Assembly: GCA_050743265.1 (NCBI GenBank)
Contig: JBOGEN010000114.1
Span: 1 to 64,000, forward strand
Length of the DNA: 64,000 nucleotides
Direction: 5' to 3'
Source: JBOGEN01 sp050743265
Lineage (GTDB): Bacteria > Actinomycetota > Actinomycetes > JBOGEN01
Shown: positions 24,460 to 32,701 of the stretch, one piece after another
Numbering within the stretch: position 1 is the first letter of the stretch
Layout of the letters: the number at the start of each line of letters is the position of its first letter
Made by a program: the position numbers and the translations under genes
Notes under the pieces: model-generated
What the model was told of the DNA's origin: nothing
The model's input: the letters and a program-made list of their open reading frames with translations, nothing else
The model's database searches: none

Positions 24460-24472
24460 CGGTTCATAACCG
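24460..24472. promoter_or_regulatory. palindrome upstream of the MHS-amidohydrolase operon
   Basis: CGGTT-CAT-AACCG is a perfect inverted repeat in an otherwise less GC-rich patch, 117 bases before the transporter start. It may be the operator of the downstream operon; no adjacent regulator gene exists. Confidence 0.35.
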
Positions 24473-24515
24473 TATGCGACTCTTGTTCCTGTTGCCTGCG
24501 CCATCACGGGGTGGA

Positions 24516-24540
24516 GCGGGCCCGGTCCCGTCCGGGCCGC
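24516..24540. terminator. GC-rich hairpin before the MHS transporter
   Basis: GGCCCGG-TCCCGT-CCGGGCC forms a stem of at least 7 bp in the leader between the GH5-like remnant and the transporter gene. It could end upstream transcription or act as a leader structure; no U tract follows. Confidence 0.35.
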
Positions 24541-24588
24541 CCTAGGAGGCCGCGTACCCCGCATCGCCCCCTCCTGTCAGGAGCTCCC

Positions 24589-25983
24589 GTGGCAGACCAG
24601 CCGAGCAAGCCCAGCCCGTCGGGCCGGCCCAGCACGCAGACCATCGACCAGGCCGGCATCGGGTCGGACCCGGCCACGCTGCGCCGGGTCGGCATCGCGA
24701 GCTTCATCGGTGCACTCGTCGAGTGGTACGACTTCTTCCTCTACGGGCTGGCGTCCGCGCTCATCTTCGGCCCGCTGTTCTTCCCCGGCGACAGCCCGCT
24801 CATCTCCACGCTGAGCTCCTTCGCCACGTTCGCCGTGGGCTTCTTCGCCCGTCCCATCGGCGGGGTGATCTTCGGACACGTAGGCGACCGGGTCGGGCGC
24901 AAGAGCGCGCTCGTCGCCACGCTGGTGCTCATGGGGACGGCGACGTTCGCGATCGGGCTGCTGCCCACCGCGGACACGCTCGGCTGGTGGGCCGCGCTGC
25001 TGCTCGTCCTGCTGCGCGTGCTGCAGGGTGTGGCCGTCGGCGGCGAGTGGGGCGGCGCCGTGCTCATGATGACCGAGCACGCCCCGGCCCGTCGCCGTGG
25101 CCTGTACGGCAGCTGGCCCCAGACCGCGTCCTCGGCGGCGCTGCTGCTCGCGAACGGGCTCCTGGGCGGACTGTCCTGGTGGCTCGGTGACGCGGCGTTC
25201 GAGGCGTGGGGCTGGCGGATCCCGTTCCTGATCAGTGCCCTGCTCGTCGTGGTCGGCCTGGTGATCCGGCTGCGCATCCCGGAATCCCCGCAGTTCGAGA
25301 GGGTTCGCGACGCGGCGGAGCGCTCCGAGCGCCCCGTCGTCGAGGCGCTCACCACGCAGCAGAAGTCGGTGGCGCTCGTCATCGGCCTGAGGGTCGCCGA
25401 GAACGCGTGCGGCTACCTGATCTCGGTCTTCGCGCTCAGCTACGTCACGGGAGACCTCGGCCTCGCGTCCTCGCTCGGGCTGCTCGCGAACATGGCCGCG
25501 GCCGCGGTGCAGTTCTGCCTCACCCCGCTGTACGGAGCGCTCACCGACCGGGTCGGGCGGCGCCCGGTGTACCTGTTCGGGGCCGGGCTGCACGCGGTGT
25601 TCGCCGTACCGTTCTTCCTGCTGCTGCAGACGGAGAACGTGGTTGCGATCGTCGTGGCCTTCGTCATCGCGTACGCCGTGGCCAACGGCGCGCTGTTCGC
25701 TACGCAGCCCTCGCTGTTCTCCGAGCTGTTCGGCACGTCCGTGCGCTACTCGGGCATCTCGCTCGGCTACCAGTTCTCGGCGATCTTCGCCGGTGGGCTG
25801 GCCCCGTTCATCGCGACCGCGTTGCTCGCGGCCGGCGGAGGCGAGCCCTGGCTCGTCGCCGGGTACTGGGTGCTGCTGGCCGTCATCACGTTCGGGACCA
25901 CGCTGGTCACGCCGGAGACACGTCCCGTCCTTCCCGCGAGCACCTCCGCCGAGGCCCGGGCCGCAGCCGCCGGGCGAGAGTAG
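24589..25983 (+). CDS. MFS transporter, metabolite:H+ symporter (MHS) family
   Basis: 464 residues from GTG at 24589 with CAGGAG upstream. The MHS helices are easy to see: SFIGALVEWYDFFLYGLASA, FAVGFFARPIGGVIFGHVGD then RVGRKS, and RVLQGVAVGGEWGGAVLMM. It is clearly a paralogue of the transporter at 6.4 kb. The family imports organic acids, amino acids and betaines with protons. It heads an operon with an amidohydrolase, a PLP enzyme and RidA, so an N-acyl amino acid, hydantoin-like or D-amino acid cargo is likely. Confidence 0.9.
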   Translation: MADQPSKPSPSGRPSTQTIDQAGIGSDPATLRRVGIASFIGALVEWYDFFLYGLASALIFGPLFFPGDSPLISTLSSFATFAVGFFARPIGGVIFGHVGDRVGRKSALVATLVLMGTATFAIGLLPTADTLGWWAALLLVLLRVLQGVAVGGEWGGAVLMMTEHAPARRRGLYGSWPQTASSAALLLANGLLGGLSWWLGDAAFEAWGWRIPFLISALLVVVGLVIRLRIPESPQFERVRDAAERSERPVVEALTTQQKSVALVIGLRVAENACGYLISVFALSYVTGDLGLASSLGLLANMAAAAVQFCLTPLYGALTDRVGRRPVYLFGAGLHAVFAVPFFLLLQTENVVAIVVAFVIAYAVANGALFATQPSLFSELFGTSVRYSGISLGYQFSAIFAGGLAPFIATALLAAGGGEPWLVAGYWVLLAVITFGTTLVTPETRPVLPASTSAEARAAAAGRE

Positions 25984-25987
25984 AGGC

Positions 25988-27301
25988 ATGGGCACCCAGG
26001 GCTCCAAGGGATCCGAGCGCGGCCACGACGGCGGCTGGGACCTCCTCGTCACCGGCGGCCGGGTGCTCGACCCGGCCAGCGGGCACGACGCGGTGGCCGA
26101 TGTCGCGGTCCGCGCGGGCCGCGTCGCCACGGTCGGCCGGGACCTCCCCCGCGACGGCGCACTCCGGGTGTACGAGGCGACCGGCCGGCTGGTGACGCCC
26201 GGCCTGGTCGACCTGCACACGCACGTCTGGCCCGGCGGCACGTACTGGGGCATCGACCCGCACGCGGTCGCCTGGCGTACCGGGGTGACGACCTGGGTGG
26301 ACGCAGGCTCGGCGGGCGCATACTCCCTCGACGCGATGCGCCGGCACGTGGTCGACCCGGCGTCGGTCCGGATCCGGGTGCTGCTCAACGTGTCCGCGAT
26401 CGGGCTGGTCGGTGAGAGCCACGAGCACCACGTGCTCGACCACGACGACGTCGACCTGGCCACCGCCGCGGTCGCCGCGCACGGTGACGTCGTGGACGGG
26501 ATCAAGGTGCGGATGGACGTGCGCACGATCGGCACGCACGGTCTGGAGCCGCTCCGCCGTGCGGTGGCGCTCGCCCGCCGCGTCGACCGGCCCCTCATGG
26601 TGCACCTCGGGTACGCGCCCCCGGACGTCGACGAGATCGTCGCGCTGCTCGACCCCGGCGACGTGCTCACCCACTGCGCGTCCGGCGTGACCACGGGGAT
26701 GGTGGACAGGGCAGGCAAAGTGACCGACACGGCACGCGGAGCCGCCGAGGCCGGCATCGTCTTCGACCTCGGGCACGGCGTGGGCGGGTTCGCCTTCGAC
26801 GTGGCCGAGGCCCTGTGGGTCGCAGGAGTCGTCCCGATCGTCTCGTCCGACCTGCACGCGCGGTCGGTGCACGGGCCCGCGTTCGACCTGCCGACGACGA
26901 TGGCGAAGATGACGGCCGTCGGCATGAGCCTGCCCGAGGTGGTCGCCGCGACGACGTCCCGCCCTGCAGCCGTGCTGGGCCGAAGGGACGGGACGGGCAC
27001 GCTCGCCGTGGGCGGCCCGGCCGACATCGCGGTGTTCGACGTCGAGCAGGGCGAGTTCCCTGTGGTGGACGTGCACCGCGGGCACCGCAACGCCTCCGTA
27101 CGACTGGAGAACACCGCCACGTTCGTGTCCGGCCGGCTGCTGGCGCCGTGCGCAAGCGAGCCGCCTCCCTCGTGGGTCCCGCTCTCGGACGCGCAGCGAG
27201 AGGCCGAGCGGCACCGGGTCGCGGACCTTCGCGCGGCCGCGGCGCCGCGACTTCATGCCCCCGAGGACTTCGACCAGCCGTTCGCCAGGCCCGGCAGGTG
27301 A
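25988..27301 (+). CDS. amidohydrolase/deacetylase family metallohydrolase
   Basis: 437 residues from ATG at 25988, four bases after the transporter stop. Amidohydrolase marks: LVTPGLVDLHTHVWPGGTYW (H-x-H metal site near residue 70), DGIKVRMDVRTIG (candidate carboxylated Lys near 170), MVHLGYAPP and LTHCASG (His ligands), FDLGHGVGGFAF, and VSSDLHARSVHG with the catalytic Asp. The fold is that of dihydroorotase-like deacetylases. With a D-threonine-aldolase-fold enzyme and RidA downstream, it likely releases a D-amino acid from an N-acyl or cyclic derivative. That substrate is inference. Confidence 0.82.
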   Translation: MGTQGSKGSERGHDGGWDLLVTGGRVLDPASGHDAVADVAVRAGRVATVGRDLPRDGALRVYEATGRLVTPGLVDLHTHVWPGGTYWGIDPHAVAWRTGVTTWVDAGSAGAYSLDAMRRHVVDPASVRIRVLLNVSAIGLVGESHEHHVLDHDDVDLATAAVAAHGDVVDGIKVRMDVRTIGTHGLEPLRRAVALARRVDRPLMVHLGYAPPDVDEIVALLDPGDVLTHCASGVTTGMVDRAGKVTDTARGAAEAGIVFDLGHGVGGFAFDVAEALWVAGVVPIVSSDLHARSVHGPAFDLPTTMAKMTAVGMSLPEVVAATTSRPAAVLGRRDGTGTLAVGGPADIAVFDVEQGEFPVVDVHRGHRNASVRLENTATFVSGRLLAPCASEPPPSWVPLSDAQREAERHRVADLRAAAAPRLHAPEDFDQPFARPGR

Positions 27302-27347
27302 TCTGGTTCCCGGCACCGCCGTACGCCGCGACGCCCAGGAGGAGCCG

Positions 27348-28703
27348 TTGACCAGCCCGGATCCGAACCGGGAGCCGAACCCGGCCGCGCACCAGGCCGA
27401 GACCGCCGCTTCGACCCGGTACGCCCCACCGCTCGGCCCGGCCCACCTGCCGCACGGCCCGCTCAACGCGCTGCGGGCGACCCCCATCGAGGCCCGGGCC
27501 TTCCCCGAGACCCCGCTCGCACCCGACGACGTGGCCACCCGCGGCTGGACGCGGGACGACCTCTGGCAGCCGGTGGTCGTCCTCGACCAGGACGCGATAC
27601 GGCACAACGTCGAACGGATGGCGTCTTGGTGCGCGACGCGGGGCATGAGCCTCGCCCCGCACGGCAAGACCACGATGGCCCCGCAGCTGTGGGACCGGCA
27701 GCTCGCCGCCGGCGCCTGGGGGGTCACCGCGGCGAACGCGGCCCAGGCCCGGGTGATGCGGCGGTTCGGCGTCCCCCGCGTGCTCATCGCGAACGAGGTG
27801 GTCGATCCGCACGGCCTCGCCTGGCTGGTGGACCAGCTGCAGGCCGAGGACGTCGAGGTGCTGTGCTGCGTCGACAGCGTCCAGGGGGTGGAGCGGCTCG
27901 AGGAGGCCCTCGCGGCGGCAGGTGCCGAGCGTCCGCAGCCGGTGCTCGTCGAGCTGGGCGTCCCCGGCCGGCGTACCGGGTGCCGCGACGTGGACGACCT
28001 GGTCGCGCTGGCCCGCCGGGCGTCGCGCTCGGGGCGGCTGCGGGTCGCCGGGGTCGAGGGGTACGAGGGCGTCCTGCCACAGGGGCGGGACCTGGACGAG
28101 GTCGCCGCGGCCCGGGCGTTCTGCGCCGAGCTCACCCGTGCCGCCGAGCGGTGCGAGCGAGAGGGCCTGCTCGCCGGTGACGAGCGTGTCGTGAGCGGAG
28201 GTGGCAGCGCCTTCTTCGACCTCGTCGCCGACGCCGTCGACGAGATGGCCGACCTGTCGGCACCCGTCCGGCCCGTGCTGCGCTCGGGCTGCTACCTCAC
28301 CCACGACCACATGTCGTACGAGCGCAGCTCCCCGTGGCGCTCCTCCTCCGCCACGGACCCCCTGCGTCCCGCGCTCGTCGCGTACGCCACGGTGCTCTCG
28401 GTCCCCGAGCCGGGGCTGGCACTGGCCGGGATGGGCAAGCGGGACGTCCCGTACGACCTGGACATGCCGGTCGTCCTCGGCGCATACAGGGAGGGCACGA
28501 GGACCGACGTCGGCGAGGTCACCGTGACCAAGCTCAACGACCAGCACGCGTTCTGCGCCACTGGTGCACCGCCGGGCCTGGAGGTCGGGGACGTGCTCGA
28601 GATGGGGCTGTCCCACCCGTGCACGACCTTCGACAAGTGGACCATGCTGCCCGTGGTGGACTCGGCGGGCACCGTGGTCGACGGCGTACGCACGCTGTTC
28701 TGA
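27348..28703 (+). CDS. alanine-racemase-fold PLP enzyme, D-threonine aldolase / D-serine dehydratase family
   Basis: 451 residues. I choose TTG at 27348 because a perfect AGGAGG lies at 27338-27343. The PLP Lys is in SLAPHGKTTMAPQLWDRQLA near residue 108. Later marks are VELGVPGRRTGCRD, RVAGVEGYEGVLPQ, VSGGGSAFFD, LRSGCYLTHDHMSYERSS and the C-terminal KLNDQHAFCATG, whose His and Cys match the Zn site of DSD1-type D-serine dehydratase. Such enzymes deaminate or cleave D-hydroxy amino acids. RidA next door, which hydrolyses the reactive enamine product, supports a deaminase. Confidence 0.82.
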   Translation: MTSPDPNREPNPAAHQAETAASTRYAPPLGPAHLPHGPLNALRATPIEARAFPETPLAPDDVATRGWTRDDLWQPVVVLDQDAIRHNVERMASWCATRGMSLAPHGKTTMAPQLWDRQLAAGAWGVTAANAAQARVMRRFGVPRVLIANEVVDPHGLAWLVDQLQAEDVEVLCCVDSVQGVERLEEALAAAGAERPQPVLVELGVPGRRTGCRDVDDLVALARRASRSGRLRVAGVEGYEGVLPQGRDLDEVAAARAFCAELTRAAERCEREGLLAGDERVVSGGGSAFFDLVADAVDEMADLSAPVRPVLRSGCYLTHDHMSYERSSPWRSSSATDPLRPALVAYATVLSVPEPGLALAGMGKRDVPYDLDMPVVLGAYREGTRTDVGEVTVTKLNDQHAFCATGAPPGLEVGDVLEMGLSHPCTTFDKWTMLPVVDSAGTVVDGVRTLF

Positions 28704-28779
28704 CCGGCCCGTGCTGTTTCGACCGGCCAGCCGTCCGGACCGGCCCGGTTCGGACAACCGTCACCGAGGAGGACGCCCC

Positions 28780-29154
28780 ATGCCCAAGCAGACCGTCTCC
28801 ACCGGGAATGCCGCGCAGCCCGGCGGCCCGTACTCGCAGGCCGTCGTCGCCGGTGACTTCGTCTACCTCGCCGGCGCCACCCCGACTCATCCGGACGGCA
28901 CCCGGGAGACCGGCGACTTCACCGCGCAGGCGCGCGTGACCCTGGACAACCTCGCCGCGGTCGCCGAGGCCGCCGGGGCGTCCCTCGACCAGGCGGTCCG
29001 CGTGGGGGTCTACCTGCGCGACCTCGGCAACTTCCCGGCGCTGAACGAGCTGTTCGCGCAGTACTTCCGCGGCGGTCCCCCCGCGAGGACGACCATCCCG
29101 GTCGACCTCCCCGGTATCGAGATCGAGGTCGACGCAGTGCTCTACCGCGGCTGA
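28780..29154 (+). CDS. RidA family enamine/imine deaminase
   Basis: 124 residues from ATG at 28780, with GAGGAGG upstream. It has the YjgF/RidA core: PGGPYSQAVVAGDFVYLAGA, VTLDNLAAVAEAAGASLDQA, VGVYLRDLGNFPALNELFAQ and PPARTTIPVDLPG, with the active-site Arg in ARTT, and EIEVDAVLY at the end. RidA hydrolyses the 2-aminoacrylate or 2-aminocrotonate made by PLP dehydratases, protecting other PLP enzymes. It follows such an enzyme here, a functional match. Confidence 0.9.
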   Translation: MPKQTVSTGNAAQPGGPYSQAVVAGDFVYLAGATPTHPDGTRETGDFTAQARVTLDNLAAVAEAAGASLDQAVRVGVYLRDLGNFPALNELFAQYFRGGPPARTTIPVDLPGIEIEVDAVLYRG

Positions 29155-29159
29155 CCTCG

Positions 29160-30047
29160 ATGCGCCGAGCCCACGTCGCGGTCTCCGCCCTCGTGGCCGT
29201 CCTCTGGGGCGTCAACTTCGTCGTCATCGACGTCGGGCTCGAGCACTTCCCACCGCTGCTGTTCGCGACGCTGCGGTTCGTCCTCGTCGCGTTCCCCGCC
29301 GTCCTGTTCGTCGCGAGACCTCCCGTGCGGTGGCGGTGGCTGGCCGCAGTCGGGCTGTTCATGGGCGTGGGCCAGTTCGGCATGCTCTTCCTCGGGATGC
29401 ACCTGGGCATGCCGGCGGGACTTGCCTCCCTCGTGCTCCAGGCACAGGCCGTGTTCACCCTGCTGTTCGGCGCCGTCGTCCTCGGGGAGCGGCTGGGGCG
29501 ACGCGTCGTCGTCGGCACCCTGCTGGCCTCGGGCGGGATCGCGCTCATCGCGGTGGGCTCGAGCGCAGGAGGCTCGAGCGCAGGCCCCAGCACGGCCGTA
29601 CCGCTGGTGGCGATTCTGCTCGTGGTCGCCGCGGCGGCGTCCTGGGGCGCGGCCAACGTGTGTACGCGTCTCGCGCAGGCGCCCCCCGGCCTGGGCCTCG
29701 TGGTCTGGTCGAGCCTCGTCCCCCCACTCCCCCTGGCAGTGCTCTCCGGGATCTTCGAGGGCCCGCACCGCATCGCCGACGCGCTCGCCGGCGTGGATAC
29801 CTCGGGTCTGCTGGCGCTGGCCTACGTCGTCGTGGTCGCCTCCCTGTTCTGCTTCGGGGCGTGGACGTCGCTGATCGGGCGCTACCCCGCCGGCACGGTC
29901 GCGCCGTACGCGTTGCTCGTCCCCGTCGCCGGGATGGGGAGCGCGTGGGTTGCTCTCGGTGAGCGGCCGACGGGGACGGACCTGCTCGGCGCGGTCGTCG
30001 TCCTGCTCGGCCTGCTCCTCGTCACGCGCTCGACCGCGCCGCGGTGA
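29160..30047 (+). CDS. EamA family (DMT superfamily) transporter
   Basis: 295 residues with about ten membrane helices arranged as two EamA repeats: repeat one starts HVAVSALVAVLWGVNFVVID and ends GERLGRRVVVGTLLASGGIA; repeat two includes VVAAAASWGAANVCTRLAQ and GERPTGTDLLGAVVVLLGLL. Members export amino acids or metabolites, or take them up. It begins five bases after ridA, so it may be the last gene of the D-amino acid operon and could export an amino acid, but the family is too broad to say more. Confidence 0.85.
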   Translation: MRRAHVAVSALVAVLWGVNFVVIDVGLEHFPPLLFATLRFVLVAFPAVLFVARPPVRWRWLAAVGLFMGVGQFGMLFLGMHLGMPAGLASLVLQAQAVFTLLFGAVVLGERLGRRVVVGTLLASGGIALIAVGSSAGGSSAGPSTAVPLVAILLVVAAAASWGAANVCTRLAQAPPGLGLVVWSSLVPPLPLAVLSGIFEGPHRIADALAGVDTSGLLALAYVVVVASLFCFGAWTSLIGRYPAGTVAPYALLVPVAGMGSAWVALGERPTGTDLLGAVVVLLGLLLVTRSTAPR

Positions 30048-30290
30048 CGGCCCGTCCGTCGCCGTCTCGCGTGCCTCACCCCGCGCGCACACCCAAGCGT
30101 TGTCTGTGCAGGTCGTCACGCTGTGCACGTCGTCGGCTGCGTCGCGTGTTTACTCCGTCATGACTCGTTGTCGACCTAGTAAAGACTTGGCCGGCTGAGC
30201 CCGGCCTTCGTTTGCTGCCCTCCTCTGAGGCAACGCCTCGCAGCCACGGGGAACGTCACGTACTCGACTGGGGGAGGAGCCGCGCACGAC
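30048..30290. promoter_or_regulatory. leader region of the gas vesicle cluster with two hairpins
   Basis: GGCCGG-CTGAGC-CCGGCC (30189-30206) is followed by TTCGTTT and may end transcription from the EamA gene. GAGGC-AAC-GCCTC (30227-30239) forms a second small hairpin. TTTACT (30149-30154) and AGTAAA (30178-30183) face each other in an AT-richer patch that probably holds the gvp promoter. A GGGGGAGGAG ribosome site lies 30271-30280. Confidence 0.4.
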
Positions 30291-30605
30291 ATGGCTGCGT
30301 CCACCAATGGCTCAGGGCGTACACCGGACCGCAAGCGGCGGTACGCCAAGCAGTCTCTCTCCGAGGTCGTGGCACACGCCGCGGACCAGTTCTCCGACCT
30401 CACGGGGCGTCCAGCACAGAGCGTCACCGGCGTACGGCGGGAGAGCGAGGGCTGGTCGGTGCTCGTCGACGTCGTCGAGCTCGAGCGCATCCCGGACTCC
30501 ACGAGCGTGATCGCGACATACCGCGTCGACGTGGACTCCGACGGCGAGCTGTGCGGCTACGAGCGGCTCCGCCGGTACAACCGCGGCGCGACGGACCCCG
30601 CATGA
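30291..30605 (+). CDS. gvpO: gas vesicle protein GvpO
   Basis: 104 residues. The basic N-terminal stretch is followed by the GvpO core: SLSEVVAHAADQFSDLTGRP, VTGVRRESEGWSVLVDVVEL and ERIPDSTSVIATYRVDVDSD, ending GYERLRRYNRG. GvpO is needed for vesicle formation in halophiles and is usually the first gene in actinobacterial gvp clusters. It overlaps the next gene by ATGA. Its exact role, regulatory or assembly, is not settled. Confidence 0.88.
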   Translation: MAASTNGSGRTPDRKRRYAKQSLSEVVAHAADQFSDLTGRPAQSVTGVRRESEGWSVLVDVVELERIPDSTSVIATYRVDVDSDGELCGYERLRRYNRGATDPA

Positions 30606-31027
30606 GCATCAGGCCCACCGAGAACCGCGTCGCCGGACCGCGCCCGGACTCGCTCGCCGACGTGCTCGAGCGGGTGCTCGACCGCGGCGTCGTCGTCGCC
30701 GGGGACATCGTCGTGAACGTGCTCGACATCGAGCTCCTCACGCTCAAGGTGAGGCTGCTGATCGCCTCGGCCGACACCGCGAGGGAGATGGGCATCGACT
30801 GGTGGACACACGACCCGTTCCTCAACTCCGAGGCCCGCGGCCTCGAGCAGGAGAACGCCGAGCTCAGACAGCGCCTCGAGGCGCTGGAGCGGGCGATCGG
30901 GGACGGCGAGCGTCCGCCTCCCGACAGCGAGGCGGCAGAGGACGCCGAGACCCGCGGCGTCGACACGACCCGAGACAGCAGCACGACCGAGACAGCCAGC
31001 ACGCGCGAGACCAGCGAGGAGCGGTGA
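30602..31027 (+). CDS. gvpJ: gas vesicle protein, GvpJ-type GvpA paralogue
   Basis: 141 residues, ATGA overlap with gvpO. Residues 14-65 are the GvpA-like domain DSLADVLERVLDRGVVVAGD then IVVNVLDIELLTLKVRLLIA, followed by SADTAREMGIDWW, typical of the GvpJ/M group. The rest is a predicted coiled helix (LEQENAELRQRLEALERAIG) and a Ser/Thr/Glu-rich tail. Such minor proteins help nucleate or shape vesicles. GvpS is an alternative name. Confidence 0.78.
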   Translation: MSIRPTENRVAGPRPDSLADVLERVLDRGVVVAGDIVVNVLDIELLTLKVRLLIASADTAREMGIDWWTHDPFLNSEARGLEQENAELRQRLEALERAIGDGERPPPDSEAAEDAETRGVDTTRDSSTTETASTRETSEER

Positions 31028-32061
31028 TGAACGGCCGGCAGCCCGGCGACGGGCCCACCGACCGTCCCCTCGACCGGGACGAGGCGCTCGCCGCCGCGGT
31101 CGACGGGGCGGGTGAGGAGGTGCTCGCCCAGGCGCTCGCGGACGCCCGCGAGCGGGTCCGTCGCGACCTGGCCCAGCTCCTCACGCCGGCGCTCCTCGAC
31201 GCGGCGCTCGCCAGCGCCGCCCGCCCCGAGATGCACCGGACGCACCAGGACCCCCCGACCCCGACTCGGGCCACGTACGTCTACGCGGTCAGCCGTGCGG
31301 ACGTCCCCACCCCCACCGTGCTCGGCCTCGACGGCCGGACGCCCGTGGAGACGGTCGCGTACGACGGCGTCGCGCTGCTCGTGAGCATGATCGACCCGGG
31401 CCTCCTCGACGGCATCGCGGACGAGCCGGTCACCGAGACCGGACGCCTCGCGACCCTGGCGCGCCGGCACGACGGGGTCGTGACCGCAGCGTTCGCGCAG
31501 GCGCCGGTGCTCCCGCTGCGGTTCGGCACCGTGCTGCGCGACCGCGTCGCGGCCGAGCAGCTCGTCCGGCAGCGTCACGCGCAGCTCGACGGGGAGCTGT
31601 CCCGCCTGTCCGGGCACGCAGAGTACGGCGTCCGGGTCGTCGCGAGCGGCGACACGGACGAGCGCGAGGAGGACGCCGTCCCGGCCAGGACCGCACCGCT
31701 GGTGGGGCAGGACGAGTCCGAGGACCGCGGCACCAGCTACCTCGCCCGGCGCCGGCACGAGCTCACCGAGCGCGAGCAGCGCCGGGAGCGGACGACCGAG
31801 GCGCTCGACCGGGCACTCCGTCCGGTCCGTGAGCGGGCAGCGGACTCCGTCGCGGCCGAGCCGGAGCGGTACCGCGACGGCGTCGTGCACGAGTCGGCGT
31901 ACCTCGTGGCCCAGGCGCGGGCCGAGACCTTCCAGTCGGCGGTCACCCGCGCGGCGACGGACCTGCGGACGGTCGGCCTCGACATCGAGCTGGCCGGCCC
32001 CTGGCCCCCGTACACGTTCGCCCGGATCTCGCTGCAGGCGGAGGCGACGGATGGCGCGTGA
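31027..32061 (+). CDS. gvpL: gas vesicle protein GvpF/GvpL family, with N-terminal extension
   Basis: 344 residues from ATG at 31027 (GTG at 31024 possible), GAGGAG upstream. The family domain begins near residue 80 with ATYVYAVSRADVPTPTVLGL and includes PVLPLRFGTVLRDRVAAEQL and ESAYLVAQARAETFQSAV, ending AGPWPPYTFARIS. About 80 residues precede it with a helical EEVLAQALADARERVRRDLA stretch, longer than usual members. GvpF/L proteins are vesicle-assembly chaperones that contact GvpA. The extension may be a lineage addition or may do part of the job of the absent GvpG. Confidence 0.82.
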   Translation: MNGRQPGDGPTDRPLDRDEALAAAVDGAGEEVLAQALADARERVRRDLAQLLTPALLDAALASAARPEMHRTHQDPPTPTRATYVYAVSRADVPTPTVLGLDGRTPVETVAYDGVALLVSMIDPGLLDGIADEPVTETGRLATLARRHDGVVTAAFAQAPVLPLRFGTVLRDRVAAEQLVRQRHAQLDGELSRLSGHAEYGVRVVASGDTDEREEDAVPARTAPLVGQDESEDRGTSYLARRRHELTEREQRRERTTEALDRALRPVRERAADSVAAEPERYRDGVVHESAYLVAQARAETFQSAVTRAATDLRTVGLDIELAGPWPPYTFARISLQAEATDGA

Positions 32062-32359
32062 CACCGCACCTGTGACCGCGGGCGGGCTCGTCGACCTGCT
32101 CGACCGTGTCGTCGGACGCGGCGCGGTCGTCACCGGCGACCTGCTCGTCTGCCTCGCCGGGATCGACCTGCTCCGAGTCGACCTGCGCCTGCTGCTCGTC
32201 TCCGTGGACACGGCCCTCGAAGCGACCGTGGACGGCGCGGTGAGCAGCGGAAGGCGCCGGGGCGTGAGCAGCGCCGTGACCGCTCCGCTGGACCACGACC
32301 ACGACACCGACGCGGGGGGCCTCACGAACAGGGCGCCCGCACCGCGGGAGGCGCCATGA
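32051..32359 (+). CDS. gvpS: gas vesicle protein, short GvpA paralogue (GvpS/J/M type)
   Basis: 102 residues; the ATG lies 11 bases inside the end of gvpL. Residues 8-60 carry the GvpA-like domain: GGLVDLLDRVVGRGAVVTGD then LLVCLAGIDLLRVDLRLLLV and SVDTALEA. The tail is short and polar. The domain is more diverged than the structural GvpA at 32.7 kb, so it is a minor component; naming it S by order is tentative. Confidence 0.72.
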   Translation: MARDTAPVTAGGLVDLLDRVVGRGAVVTGDLLVCLAGIDLLRVDLRLLLVSVDTALEATVDGAVSSGRRRGVSSAVTAPLDHDHDTDAGGLTNRAPAPREAP

Positions 32360-32700
32360 CCGCCCTGCCCGGGGACGCCGCACGCACCGTGTGGCGTGTG
32401 GACGCCGACCCCGAGGACATCGGCCAGGGTCTCGCTCGTCTCGTCCTCGCCCTGCTGGAGATCGTGCGCGAGTTGCTCGAGCGCCAGGCCGTACGACGCG
32501 TCGAGGCAGGCTCGCTCACCCCCGAGGAGGTCGAACGGCTGGGCCGGGCCCTGATCTCGCTGAAGGACGGGCTCGCCGCGCTCCGCGAGCACTTCGCGGT
32601 CTCGCCGCACGACGACCTCGACCTCCCCCGGGACCTGCTCGACTCGCTCGTCGAGGGCGAGCCATCCCCCGACATGGACCCCGCCCGCAAGGAGGCATGA
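32356..32700 (+). CDS. gvpK: gas vesicle protein GvpK
   Basis: 114 residues, ATGA overlap with the previous gene. GvpK core: RVDADPEDIGQGLARLVLAL, LEIVRELLERQAVRRVEAGS, LTPEEVERLGRALISLKDGL then AALREHF. GvpK is required for vesicle assembly in cyanobacteria and Bacillus-type clusters. The stop is one base before the gvpA start codon region, so the two are tightly linked. Confidence 0.9.
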   Translation: MTALPGDAARTVWRVDADPEDIGQGLARLVLALLEIVRELLERQAVRRVEAGSLTPEEVERLGRALISLKDGLAALREHFAVSPHDDLDLPRDLLDSLVEGEPSPDMDPARKEA

Positions 32701-32701
32701 C

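Noticed and set aside
24577..27120. An 847-residue minus-strand open frame opposite the MHS transporter and amidohydrolase
   Set aside because: Composition is low-complexity Arg/Glu/His and the plus strand holds clear family proteins.
26667..28757. A 696-residue minus-strand frame opposite the PLP enzyme
   Set aside because: No recognisable domain and no ribosome site; it is the shadow of the D-threonine-aldolase-fold gene.
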